Source: Shimia sp. R10_1 (lineage in GTDB: Bacteria; Pseudomonadota; Alphaproteobacteria; Rhodobacterales; Rhodobacteraceae). From it: a DNA stretch of 64,000 nt. Where the stretch lies: NCBI RefSeq assembly GCF_017744095.1, contig NZ_JAGHQX010000006.1, forward strand, positions 1 through 64,000. The letters are read 5' to 3'. Below are positions 42,407-51,030 of this stretch, piece by piece. Under the pieces are notes generated by a model. That model was not told the DNA's origin. It saw only the letters and a program-made list of their open reading frames with translations, and did no database searches. Both the position numbers and the translations under genes were made by a program. Within the stretch, counting starts at the first letter, position 1. Every line of letters starts with the position of its first letter.

Positions 42407-43159
42407 TCACTCTGCAAGGAAGCGCATCAAAATATTGCCCTGACTGTCCATCAAAACTGTTCCCCCAGACTGTACCCCGGCCGAAGCAACCTGTGTCAGT
42501 GTTTCAAAAAACGTCACTTCCTGCGTGTTCAGCTCCCCGAAACAGGCCTTGCGCGTACTGGCAAGCGGCCCAAAGGCCAATTTGCCATCCTCATAGGTAT
42601 AGCTGCCGGTAAACTGGTTGCAGCCGCTGGTTCCGCTCACCTGACCATTTTCGCCAAAATCCATCTGGGGAATGCTGTCGCCCTGCACAACCGCCCCGTT
42701 CATTTCAACAACCAGCCAATTCCCAAGTGTCAGATCCACCTCACTTGCCTCAACCAGACGCTGCACCACCACATCCACACGCTCCGGGGCTCCCTGTGTC
42801 AAAGCGGCAAAGTTCTGCGTGCTGCGCCACTGCACCTCCTCACCCACACGGATCACAGCGCGCACCGAATATCGCCCGTTCTCCTGAACCATGCGGTCAT
42901 CATAGGCCAAGCGAAACTCCGCAGGGATCCGGCCCTCGGGGCGCAAAGTCTGCCGCGCCAAAACAATGGACGCCACATCCATCTTGCTGACGTCCTCCAG
43001 CGTGACTTCAATCACGGCCTCTGGCGGCAACCCAATCCGCTCACGATAGCCTACACTGCCATGCAAATCCTGTATCTCGGCCATTGCACTGCCTCCGAGC
43101 ATCGCCGCCACCAGCCCGCATCCACACGCTATCCCCCTAAACTTCTCAAAAATCTGCAT
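42407..43159 (-). CDS. Exported YbaY/META (HslJ-like) domain protein
   Basis: A 250-residue secreted protein. The ATG at 43159 is chosen because AAAGG lies upstream and the chain then begins with a signal peptide, MQIFEKFRGIACGCGLVAAM to about SAMA; the upstream start at 43294 adds an arginine-rich leader without that logic. Residues about 30-130 (LPPEAVIEVTLEDVSKMD onward) resemble the YbaY beta domain and residues about 150-250 the META domain (GCNQFTGSYTYEDGKLAFG). Such proteins are periplasmic or envelope-linked with unclear roles in stress tolerance. Signal cleavage may or may not involve lipidation; no clear lipobox is seen. Confidence 0.78.
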   Translation of the reverse strand: MQIFEKFRGIACGCGLVAAMLGGSAMAEIQDLHGSVGYRERIGLPPEAVIEVTLEDVSKMDVASIVLARQTLRPEGRIPAEFRLAYDDRMVQENGRYSVRAVIRVGEEVQWRSTQNFAALTQGAPERVDVVVQRLVEASEVDLTLGNWLVVEMNGAVVQGDSIPQMDFGENGQVSGTSGCNQFTGSYTYEDGKLAFGPLASTRKACFGELNTQEVTFFETLTQVASAGVQSGGTVLMDSQGNILMRFLAE

Positions 43160-43344
43160 GAAGCTCGCCTTTCGTTTTCTGAATACCGCTACGGCTCTCT
43201 GCAACCTAAACACAGCGCCATATCGTTTCCAAGCAATGGCCGCCCGCCCGGCAGTCCCCCGCCCATCAGGGCCACCATGAAAATTTTTGCGCATACGACC
43301 TTTGGCCCTCTTGGTCGCCCCCCGTTCTCTGCTACCGTGGCCCC

Positions 43345-44025
43345 ATGACCGAGAGCCCGTCCCCCCAGCCCCGTGCCACCAGTGCGCTTGTGGTGGATGA
43401 TCACCCGCTGTTTTGCGACGCGCTGGTGATGACCTTAAAAGCCATTTCCCCCATCAAACAGGTGGCAACCGCTGCCAGCATGTCAGACGCACTGCGCTGG
43501 CTGTCGCAGAACCCACAGCCAGACCTGATTGCACTGGATCTCAACCTGCCTGATGTCGACGGCTTCGATGGTTTGTTGCGCCTGCGCAGCACAACCAAAG
43601 CGCAGGTACTTGTGGTATCGTCCATGGCCGACAGCCGCACCATCAGCGCCGCACTTCAAGCTGGCGCGTCAGGCTTTGTGCCCAAACACAGCCAACGCGA
43701 CATGTTCCGCCGCGCGCTTGAGACGATTGCCGCAGGTCACGTTTTTGTGCCGGAAGGCCACGCGCCCTGCACCAACACCGATGACAACACAAATGACGCC
43801 GTCGCCCGGCTCGCGTCTCTCACCACACAGCAGGCCCGTATTCTGGATCTTATCTGTGCAGGCAAACTCAACAAACAAATCGCCTACGAGCTCTCTATCG
43901 CAGAGACCACCGTCAAGGCCCATGTGACGGCAATCATGCGCAAACTTGGCGTACACAGCCGCACACAGGCCGTGCTGATCGCCAAAGAAGCCAGCTTTGA
44001 GCAGCACTTGCGCAGCAGCGGCTAG
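43345..44025 (+). CDS. LuxR/NarL-type two-component response regulator
   Basis: A 226-residue response regulator. The receiver domain (residues 14-125) has the acidic pair in VVDDHPLF and probable phospho-acceptor D65 in LIALDLNLPDVDG. The C-terminal LuxR helix-turn-helix is LTTQQARILDLICAGKLNKQIAYELSIAE..TVKAHVTAIMRKL. It is followed by a FIST protein and a hybrid histidine kinase on the same strand, which is probably its partner. The gene set resembles the Pseudomonas nosP-nahK neighbourhood, which also has a LuxR-type regulator. Confidence 0.9.
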   Translation: MTESPSPQPRATSALVVDDHPLFCDALVMTLKAISPIKQVATAASMSDALRWLSQNPQPDLIALDLNLPDVDGFDGLLRLRSTTKAQVLVVSSMADSRTISAALQAGASGFVPKHSQRDMFRRALETIAAGHVFVPEGHAPCTNTDDNTNDAVARLASLTTQQARILDLICAGKLNKQIAYELSIAETTVKAHVTAIMRKLGVHSRTQAVLIAKEASFEQHLRSSG

Positions 44026-44081
44026 CATGGCTACGGTATTCTCGTGACCGCGCCAGTGGCCACGGGAGGAGAATGCCAGCT

Positions 44082-45236
44082 ATGGATGCCAGCACACCAT
44101 TTGCAAACACCAAAATCGTGCGCACCGCATTCGCGGATTGCCGCGCGCCGGATGCCGTTGCGCAAATCGCCATGGCGCTTGGCCCGGAACCGCTCGCCTT
44201 GGTGATCTTCTTTGTGTCACCCGCCACGGACCTCACCAACTTCGCAGCACAGACCCAGAAGGCTTTCCCGGAAACGGATGTCATCGGCTGCACCACAGCC
44301 GGCGAATTGGGCGCAGCGGGCTATACCGAAGGTGAAATCGTTGCCATTGGCCTGCCTGCCGCGCATTTTGCGGCCAAAACACTCTGCATCAAAGATCTGG
44401 GCGATCTGCGCGCGCAAGAGCGGATCCGTGCAATGATCCAAAACCGCAACGCACTCGCTGCTGACCACCCTGACTGGACCTCAGAGTTCGCATTTCTGAT
44501 GGTGGATGGCCTCTCCACACGGGAAGACGCGCTCACCGCAGAGCTCGCCCTGGGCCTTGGCCCGGTGCCACTGTTTGGCGGTTCCGCTGGCGATGGCGAA
44601 AGTTTTTCTACCACGCACATCCTGCACGACAGTGCCTTTCACACCAACGCAGCCGTGCTCGTTCAACTGCGGTCAAACTGTCCGGTGCAGGTGTTCAAGA
44701 CCGACCATCTCAATCCAACCGAGCAGCGTATGGTGGTGACCGCAGCAAACCCAACCCGCAGACTCGTGCATGAAATCAATGCAGAACCCGCGGCGCGCGA
44801 ATATGCCCGTATCCTAGGCAAAGACCCAGAGCAGTTGTCCACTTTCACTTTTGCGGCCCATCCCGTTGTGGTGCGCATCGGCGATCAAACCCATGTCCGC
44901 GCCATTCAACGCGTCGCAGACAATGGCGATCTGGTGTTTTTCTCTGCCATCGACGAGGGCGTCGTGCTCACACTGGCAGAACCGGAGGATATGGTCGCGC
45001 ATCTGGATCGGGAGCTTTCTACGCTGGCCGCCCAGCGCACCCCCGACATGATATTGGGATGTGACTGCCTGTTGCGCCGTGTCGAGGCCACACAAAAACA
45101 GGTCACAACAGAAATCTCCCGCGTGCTTGCCAAGCATAAGGTTGTCGGCTTCTCCACCTATGGCGAACAGATCAACTCGATGCATGTCAACCAAACCTTC
45201 ACAGGCGTCGCAATCTACCCCCCAGAGGATGGCTAA
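44082..45236 (+). CDS. FIST-domain sensor protein, NosP-like
   Basis: A 384-residue cytoplasmic FIST N plus FIST C protein. Landmarks are TDVIGCTTAGELGAAGYTEGEIVAIGL in the N-terminal half (in parts), LFGGSAGDGESF, and the C-terminal ILGCDCLLRRVEAT and VVGFSTYGEQINSMHVNQTF. I prefer the ATG at 44082, because AGGAG is only 1 base from the ATG at 44073. In Pseudomonas a FIST protein, NosP, binds heme and nitric oxide and inhibits its partner kinase NahK. The kinase gene here starts 3 bases downstream, so a NosP-like role is plausible. Heme binding is not shown by the sequence alone. Confidence 0.8.
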   Translation: MDASTPFANTKIVRTAFADCRAPDAVAQIAMALGPEPLALVIFFVSPATDLTNFAAQTQKAFPETDVIGCTTAGELGAAGYTEGEIVAIGLPAAHFAAKTLCIKDLGDLRAQERIRAMIQNRNALAADHPDWTSEFAFLMVDGLSTREDALTAELALGLGPVPLFGGSAGDGESFSTTHILHDSAFHTNAAVLVQLRSNCPVQVFKTDHLNPTEQRMVVTAANPTRRLVHEINAEPAAREYARILGKDPEQLSTFTFAAHPVVVRIGDQTHVRAIQRVADNGDLVFFSAIDEGVVLTLAEPEDMVAHLDRELSTLAAQRTPDMILGCDCLLRRVEATQKQVTTEISRVLAKHKVVGFSTYGEQINSMHVNQTFTGVAIYPPEDG

Positions 45237-45239
45237 GCG

Positions 45240-47453
45240 ATGCCTCCTCTGTCTCTGATCAACCCCAAAGATCCGCTCGAACGTCAGAATCAAAAACTAC
45301 TCACGATTGTGGAAACCCTCATGCGCCGCGCAGAGGCGAGCCCGGACACAACAGGCGTTGCCTATGCCCAGTTTGAGCGCGCAGTGATGCTTGAAGAGGA
45401 AGTCCGCGCCCGCACGAAAGAGCTGGAACACGCGCTTGATCTGCTGAACACCTCAAATGCCTCCCTTGCGAAGGCCAACGCAGAAGCCCAAGCCGCGCGC
45501 GCCAATCTCGCCAATGCAATTGAAACCGTGCAGGAAGGGTTCGCACTCTTTGATACGGATGAAAAACTGGTCCTGTGCAACAGCCGCTTTGGCAAACACA
45601 TGCGCGACGTGCATCACCTTTTCAAACCGGGGCTGCCGTTTTCTGAATACGTGCGCATTGTGTCGCAAAGCCCGTACTTGGAGTTGCCAGAAGGGACGTC
45701 ACCTCAGGCATGGCAAGAGCGCCGGATGATCCGCCACCGTGAGCAGCATGTTGTGTTCAACGCACGCATGGCCGGTGACCGGTGGCTTCAGGTTTCTGAA
45801 CACCGCACTCGGGATGGCGGCACGGTCGTTTTGCAAACCGATGTCACCGACATGATGCTGATGGAGAGACAGGAACGCGAACGCCTGCTCGACGATCAGG
45901 CACGCCTCGTGAAAGCCACGCTCGAACATCTCAATCAGGGCGTCGGCATTTTTGATCCCAGCGGTCGGCTTGTGGGGTGGAACAGGCGTCTGGGCGAGCT
46001 TCTTTCCATTCCGTTGCGCCGCTTTCGCTTAGGGCTGCCGTTTCAGACAGTCTATGAACAGCTGTCGCGAAGCGTCACGTTTCACAACACGGCTGCGGCG
46101 GTTGACCTGTTGGATTGGGCCGCGCATCAGGGCAGACGTGCGCCTCTTTCCTTTGAGGTAGCACTGGGCGAAGATCGCACCCTCGCCGTTTTTGCCCAAC
46201 ACATGCCCGACAGCGGTTTTGTGATTTCCTTCACCGACATCACAACCGAACGCCAGGCCCTGCACGCAATTTCCCAAGTCAACGAAACCCTGGAGCGCCG
46301 CGTTCAGGAACGCACTCTGGAACTGCAAGCCGCGCTGGCAGAAGCTGAACGTGCCAATGCGTCAAAGTCACGTTTTGTGGCGGCGGCCAGCCACGATCTG
46401 CTGCAACCGCTTTCTGCCGCCAAACTCTATCTCGCATCACTGGACAATGATCTCGCAGACCACGACCAACGCGCACGACTGGGCAAAGCGACTGGTGCGC
46501 TCCAAAGCGTCGAAGACATCCTTGGTGCGCTCCTAGACATATCCCGCTTGGACTCAGGACGCGCAGCCGTGCATCTCGGGCGGATTTCACTCGGAGATAT
46601 GCTACAGCAGATTCACAATGATCTCTCCCCGGCCGCCGCTGAGAAAGGGTTGCGATTTGACCTGCGCGTTGCGGATGTGGCCGTCACCTCTGATGCCACC
46701 TATCTGCGTCGAATTCTCCAAAATCTGATGGCCAATGCCCTGCGCTACACCCAAACGGGCCGCGTTCTCGTGGGCACACGGCGACGCGGCAACAACATTG
46801 CCGTGGAAATATGGGATACCGGGCCCGGCATTCCCCATGAGCAGCAAAAGAAAGTCTTTGATGAGTTTCACCGTGTCCACGCCCCTGCAAGTCCTGCGGA
46901 GGGATTGGGGCTCGGGCTTGCGATTGTTGATCGGGCTTGCCGATTGCTGAACCATCCGCTGGAACTCCGCTCCAAACCAGATCGTGGCACGCTGTTTCGG
47001 GTCACTTTCCCGCTCGCCGCCCCAAATGAACCGGCGCAGGGTGGCGACAGCCTCCCCTCAGAAAACACGGAGCCTTTAAACCACCGCATTGTCCTTCTCG
47101 TGGAAAACGATGACGCCCTCCGCCAAGCGATCACGATGACGTTGGAAAACTGGGGAGCAGATGTATTGCCCTGCCGTGGCGACGTCGAAGCGTTGGACTT
47201 GCTGCGCGAAATTGACATTGCTCCAGATGTCGTGCTGGTCGACTATCAGCTCGACAACAACGCCACTGGCACCGACCTGATTGTGCTCTTACGCCAGCTA
47301 TATGGACCAGTGCCCGCCTGCGTGATTTCTGCCAATCGCACACCGGATCTTGCCGTACTCTGTGCATCCCTCAAGGCACCGTTGTTACACAAACCCCTCG
47401 ACCTGAGCGCACTGCGCGATGCCCTCCAGCACGCGCCAAACCCGACGCACTAA
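45240..47453 (+). CDS. Hybrid PAS sensor histidine kinase, NahK-like
   Basis: A 737-residue soluble hybrid kinase. It has a coiled coil near residues 45-90, two PAS domains (about 90-205 and 225-340), a second coiled coil, HisKA with phosphorylated H385 in FVAAASHDLLQPLSAAKLYL, an ATPase domain with NLMANALRYTQ, DTGPGIP and EGLGLGLAIVDR, and a C-terminal receiver with D668 in DVVLVDYQLDNN. There are no membrane segments, so input probably comes from the FIST protein encoded 3 bases upstream. Output should go to the LuxR-type regulator at 43345-44025, directly or via a phosphotransfer protein. Confidence 0.9.
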   Translation: MPPLSLINPKDPLERQNQKLLTIVETLMRRAEASPDTTGVAYAQFERAVMLEEEVRARTKELEHALDLLNTSNASLAKANAEAQAARANLANAIETVQEGFALFDTDEKLVLCNSRFGKHMRDVHHLFKPGLPFSEYVRIVSQSPYLELPEGTSPQAWQERRMIRHREQHVVFNARMAGDRWLQVSEHRTRDGGTVVLQTDVTDMMLMERQERERLLDDQARLVKATLEHLNQGVGIFDPSGRLVGWNRRLGELLSIPLRRFRLGLPFQTVYEQLSRSVTFHNTAAAVDLLDWAAHQGRRAPLSFEVALGEDRTLAVFAQHMPDSGFVISFTDITTERQALHAISQVNETLERRVQERTLELQAALAEAERANASKSRFVAAASHDLLQPLSAAKLYLASLDNDLADHDQRARLGKATGALQSVEDILGALLDISRLDSGRAAVHLGRISLGDMLQQIHNDLSPAAAEKGLRFDLRVADVAVTSDATYLRRILQNLMANALRYTQTGRVLVGTRRRGNNIAVEIWDTGPGIPHEQQKKVFDEFHRVHAPASPAEGLGLGLAIVDRACRLLNHPLELRSKPDRGTLFRVTFPLAAPNEPAQGGDSLPSENTEPLNHRIVLLVENDDALRQAITMTLENWGADVLPCRGDVEALDLLREIDIAPDVVLVDYQLDNNATGTDLIVLLRQLYGPVPACVISANRTPDLAVLCASLKAPLLHKPLDLSALRDALQHAPNPTH

Positions 47454-47458
47454 CGCGA

Positions 47459-47535
47459 CACACCAAAACCGACAGACCACCGACGCGATACCCCCGCATT
47501 ACCGACGCAATACCGACGGCAAACCGATGTTGTTT
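47459..47535. repeat. 11-bp phased repeat, copy C
   Basis: Consecutive 11-mers from 47470: CGACAGACCAC, CGACGCGATAC, CCCCGCATTAC, CGACGCAATAC, CGACGGCAAAC and CGATGTTGTTT; a degenerate unit may precede at 47459. It begins just after the stop of the histidine kinase. The last unit ends in GTTT, as in copy B. Confidence 0.8.
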
Positions 47536-47598
47536 TGCCCTTTTACACAGCGCGACCACCGCCTAAATTCAATAGAAACGACCAGCCGGGAGCCAGCC

Positions 47599-48168
47599 AT
47601 GACACGTCTTCAAACTGCCTTGGACGCCATTGACCAAGCCAACGCCAAAGATCCACGACTGGACGAGGGTCAGCCCGAAGCGTTGTTATATGGCCAACGC
47701 ATGTCGCAGGAAGCCAATCGGCTTTTTCCCAATGCATCTGATGGTTTACAGATCGCCGCTCGCGGGCAGCACATCGAACGCTGGGTGCTGAAACGCGCAG
47801 ACTTTCCAGAAGGACGTGCAGGCTATCTGAAGTGGCGCCGTGAATTGGGCGTGCACCATGCTGATCGCGTGTCCCAGATTATGGCGGATGCGGATTACTC
47901 TGATGAAGACATTGCAGAGGTCGGCGCAATGCTTCGCAAAGAAGGCATCAAACGCAACGATCAAGTTCAAGCCCTTGAAGACATTATATGTTTCACCTTT
48001 TTGAAGTGGTATTTCGCACCATTTGCGGCCAAGCATCCGCAAGAAAAAGTGCGCGATATCGTCGTGAAAACCGCACGCAAAATGTCCGAAGAAGCACGAC
48101 TGCGTGTGCTCACAGAATTCGATCTTCCAGCAGATCTTGCTGCTGCATTTGAGGCCCCCTCGGCATGA
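47599..48168 (+). CDS. DUF4202 family protein
   Basis: A 189-residue soluble protein that I place in DUF4202. The start at 47599 gives MTRLQTALDAIDQANAKDP, the characteristic family N-terminus; an in-frame start at 47419 would read through the stop region of the kinase and the 11-bp repeats. Conserved stretches include LYGQRMSQEANRLFP, HIERWVLKRADFPEGRAGYL and VQALEDIICFTFLKWYF, with several histidines (HHADRVSQIM) that recall an HD-like metal site. Function unknown. It overlaps the CbiX-like gene by 4 bases, so the two probably act together. Confidence 0.83.
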   Translation: MTRLQTALDAIDQANAKDPRLDEGQPEALLYGQRMSQEANRLFPNASDGLQIAARGQHIERWVLKRADFPEGRAGYLKWRRELGVHHADRVSQIMADADYSDEDIAEVGAMLRKEGIKRNDQVQALEDIICFTFLKWYFAPFAAKHPQEKVRDIVVKTARKMSEEARLRVLTEFDLPADLAAAFEAPSA

Positions 48169-48866
48169 TCAGACGACAACGCGAAGCTTTGATCGTCGCC
48201 CACGGGCAACCCTCCGTCCCTGTGCCTCCAGAACTGTGGCTACAAGGCTTTGCTGCGGCGGTAGGGCATCACCTACCCGATTGGAAAATCCGCGCTGCAA
48301 CGCTTGCCATGCCCGACGCGCTTGAACGACAAGCTGCTGAAATGCCTCTGGGATCTCCTATTTTCCCAATGTTCATGGCAGACGGCTGGTTTGTCTCCAA
48401 AGTCCTGCCCAAGCGGTTGAATGGCGCGGATCTACAAATCTTGCCACCGCTAGGTTTTCATTCCGCGCTGCCTGACGTTGCCGCGCTCGGCGTCCGTAAG
48501 GCTCTGGACAGCCGCGGATGGCGGCTTGAAGACAGCCACTTGCTGCTCGCCGCACATGGGTCCGCCCGCGGCCCCAAAGCGGCGGAATCCGCAAATGCTT
48601 TTGCAAAGCTCCTGCAAGCGCGCCTACCCGGCATGCAAATCTCCACCGGCTTTGTCGAAGAAGCCCCATTTATCGCCGACGCCGCGCGCGACCTTCCAGC
48701 GCAAAGTCTTTGCTTGCCATTCTTCGCATTGGAGGGGGAGCACTGTCGGGAAGATATCCCAGAAGCCCTTGAAGACGCGGCGTTTTCAGGACATTTAATG
48801 CCCCCGCTCGGGACCTGGCCAGAAGCGGCACAAATGGTTGCCCATGCGTTTGGAAACGTCGATTAA
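48165..48866 (+). CDS. CbiX/SirB-like chelatase family protein
   Basis: A 233-residue protein with two half-domains of the CbiX/sirohydrochlorin chelatase superfamily. Metal-site histidines are visible in LIVAHGQPSVP and LLAAHGSARGP. Classic family members insert cobalt or iron into sirohydrochlorin; this two-copy form, coupled to DUF4202, may have a different role. The stop overlaps the convergent LacI gene by 4 bases. Cobalamin or siroheme genes are not in the window, so the substrate is unproven. Confidence 0.75.
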   Translation: MIRRQREALIVAHGQPSVPVPPELWLQGFAAAVGHHLPDWKIRAATLAMPDALERQAAEMPLGSPIFPMFMADGWFVSKVLPKRLNGADLQILPPLGFHSALPDVAALGVRKALDSRGWRLEDSHLLLAAHGSARGPKAAESANAFAKLLQARLPGMQISTGFVEEAPFIADAARDLPAQSLCLPFFALEGEHCREDIPEALEDAAFSGHLMPPLGTWPEAAQMVAHAFGNVD

Positions 48867-49861
48867 AGCGACTGTCCGGTGGTGACCTGTGGCTCCAGTT
48901 TCACAGTACGCGCCGCCGCACCCGCGCTTTGCGTCTCCAGGATGATCTCTGCCGCTTTCTGACCAATTTCGAAACGATGCGCATCTGTTGTGGCAAGCTC
49001 CATTGGCAAGCCACGCAGCAATTCCAAGTTGTTAAATCCCGCCAAAGCAAGCTCATTTGGCACAGAAATGCCCTTTGACAGGCAGTGCATGTAGGCACCA
49101 ACACACAAAACGTCGCTGGAAAAATAGATACACTCAAGCTCGGGTGTACGCGCGAGCAGCATTTCAGTCAGCTGATGCCCCGTTTCGATAGAGGAAACGC
49201 CAGAATAGAGCTCCTGATCGAAAAGAGAAATGCCTTCTGCTTCAAGCGCTTGCTCAAACCCTTTGAGCCTTTTTTCAGCTCGATAATCTTGCGGCATCTT
49301 CGTTCCGATAAAGCCAATCTTGCGATAGCCCGCTTTCAGAATTGCCTGCGCCATCACACGCCCAGCTTCGAGATGAGAGATACCCACACAGTGCTTTACG
49401 GGATCACCGTCCACATCCATGACCTCGACAATAGGGCATTCCGCAGCTGCAAGCATTTTGCGCGCGGCGTCGTTGTGTTCAAGCCCAGCGACCACAACAC
49501 CCGTTGGGCGCCAGCTGAGCATTTCCCGAATGACCTCTTCTTCCTCAAGTAGGTCATATCCCGTAACGCCAATCACCGGTTTGAGCGGCGTATCTTTCAA
49601 TTTGGAGCTGATGCCTGACAAAACTTCCGGAAAAACAGAAGAATTCAGGCTCGGCACCACCACACCGACAAGGTTCACCTTGCTCGACGCAAGTGCACCC
49701 GCGATCCGATTCGGCACATAGCCGACTTCACGCGCGATCTGTTCGACCTTATGACGCGTGGACTCAGAGACGTCCTGCGCCCCCCGCATGGCCCGCGACG
49801 CGGTCATTTCACTCACACCTGCGAGCTTTGCAATATCTTTGAGAAGCAGCTTTTTCCCCAT
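48863..49861 (-). CDS. LacI-family repressor, GntR-like, of the Entner-Doudoroff operon
   Basis: A 332-residue LacI-type regulator. The chosen ATG at 49861 gives MGKKLLLKDIAKLAGVSEMTASRAM, the normal family start; a TTG at 49891 would add ten residues and has a GGGG stretch before it, so it remains possible. The effector domain has VPSLNSSVFPEVLSG and GVVVAGLEHNDAARKML, close to gluconate-type regulators. It is divergent from gap-zwf-edd-eda with an 18-bp palindrome between them. Likely ligand is a sugar acid or ED intermediate such as KDPG or 6-phosphogluconate; this is inference. Confidence 0.87.
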   Translation of the reverse strand: MGKKLLLKDIAKLAGVSEMTASRAMRGAQDVSESTRHKVEQIAREVGYVPNRIAGALASSKVNLVGVVVPSLNSSVFPEVLSGISSKLKDTPLKPVIGVTGYDLLEEEEVIREMLSWRPTGVVVAGLEHNDAARKMLAAAECPIVEVMDVDGDPVKHCVGISHLEAGRVMAQAILKAGYRKIGFIGTKMPQDYRAEKRLKGFEQALEAEGISLFDQELYSGVSSIETGHQLTEMLLARTPELECIYFSSDVLCVGAYMHCLSKGISVPNELALAGFNNLELLRGLPMELATTDAHRFEIGQKAAEIILETQSAGAAARTVKLEPQVTTGQSL

Positions 49862-49957
49862 GCGCGGATCGTCTGATACTCGCCCCGACAAAGCAACCCC
49901 GAAAGCGCAGTTTGCCGAAGTTCAACAGGCCCCTTGATTCCATCATCGTTAGCGTAT

Positions 49958-49975
49958 ACCGATAGCGCTAACGGT
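49958..49975. promoter_or_regulatory. LacI-type operator ACCGATAGCGCTAACGGT
   Basis: An 18-bp palindrome with one mismatched pair and a central CG, lying 97 bp from the repressor start and 43 bp before gap. GTTAGCG (49948-49954) and GGTGGCGCTACC (49973-49984) nearby look like partial further half-sites. It should control the rightward operon and probably the repressor. Confidence 0.78.
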
Positions 49976-50017
49976 GGCGCTACCACAAGCGCCCAATTGT
50001 GAATTTTGGAGAAAGAC

Positions 50018-51025
50018 ATGACCACCAAGATTGCCATCAACGGGTTCGGCCGCATTGGACGCGGCGTTTTGCGTGCCCTGATTGAAAGCGGAGCCAACGA
50101 TATTGAAGTCGTTGCAATTAATGACCTTTCACCAAATGACCATCTCCTACACCTGCTAAAATATGACAGTGTGCACGGCCGACTGAATGCTGACGTCTCG
50201 CTGGATGGGGACGTGATGAAAGTCGCGGGCCAAACAATCCGCCTCACAGCGATTCGGGATCCACAGGATCTGCCGTGGTCTGATGTTGATGTGGCATATG
50301 AATGTACCGGCATTTTCACCGCCAAAGACAAAGCCGAGCTGTTGCTGAAGTCTGGCGCGAAGCGTGTGCTGATCTCTGCTCCGGGTGCCAACGCCGACAA
50401 AACAATCGTCTTTGGTGTGAACGACGACGCATTGACGGCCGAGGATGTGATCGTATCCAACGCCTCCTGCACCACAAACTGCCTGGCCCCTGTGGCAAAG
50501 GTTCTGGACGATGCATTCGGCATCAAGACCGGCTACATGACCACCATTCATGCCTACACTGGTGACCAGCCAACCCACGACACAAACCACAAGGATCTCT
50601 ATCGCGCGCGTGCCGCGGCGCTTTCCATGATCCCAACATCAACCGGTGCCGCCCGTGCGATTTCTCTGGTTTTGCCCCATCTGAAGGGCAAGCTGGAAGG
50701 CTCGGCAATTCGGGTGCCCACCGCGAATGTTTCCATGGTTGATCTTGTGTTCGTACCCGCCAAAGACACCTCAGTCGAAGCGGTAAACGCGGCAATCAAA
50801 GCTGCAGCAGAAGGCCCACTCAAAGGTGTTCTGGGCTATGAGGAAGCCCCCTTGGTCTCTGCAGATTTCAACCACGACAGCCATTCATCCGTCTTCGCAC
50901 CGGCTCAAACAAGCGTCACCGAAGATGGCCTCGTGCGTGTGGTCAGTTGGTATGACAACGAATGGGGCTTCTCCAACCGCATGCTAGACACCGGCCGCCG
51001 CATGGGCGCGCTGTTGAAAGGCTAA
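50018..51025 (+). CDS. gap: Glyceraldehyde-3-phosphate dehydrogenase, type I
   Basis: A 335-residue NAD-dependent GAPDH that converts glyceraldehyde 3-phosphate to 1,3-bisphosphoglycerate. The ATG at 50018, after GGAGAAAG, gives MTTKIAINGFGRIGRG. Catalytic C151 is in SNASCTTNCLAPV, and the phosphate loops TGAARAISLVLP and the C-terminal SWYDNEWGFSNRM are intact. D36 in AINDL suggests NAD rather than NADP. It leads an operon with zwf, edd and eda, so the glyceraldehyde phosphate released by Eda has its next enzyme co-expressed. Confidence 0.95.
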   Translation: MTTKIAINGFGRIGRGVLRALIESGANDIEVVAINDLSPNDHLLHLLKYDSVHGRLNADVSLDGDVMKVAGQTIRLTAIRDPQDLPWSDVDVAYECTGIFTAKDKAELLLKSGAKRVLISAPGANADKTIVFGVNDDALTAEDVIVSNASCTTNCLAPVAKVLDDAFGIKTGYMTTIHAYTGDQPTHDTNHKDLYRARAAALSMIPTSTGAARAISLVLPHLKGKLEGSAIRVPTANVSMVDLVFVPAKDTSVEAVNAAIKAAAEGPLKGVLGYEEAPLVSADFNHDSHSSVFAPAQTSVTEDGLVRVVSWYDNEWGFSNRMLDTGRRMGALLKG

Positions 51026-51030
51026 AGCAG

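Noticed and set aside
47470..47535. CRISPR array or coding repeat at the 11-bp repeats
   Set aside because: Units are only 11 bp, contiguous without spacers, and the period is not a multiple of three.
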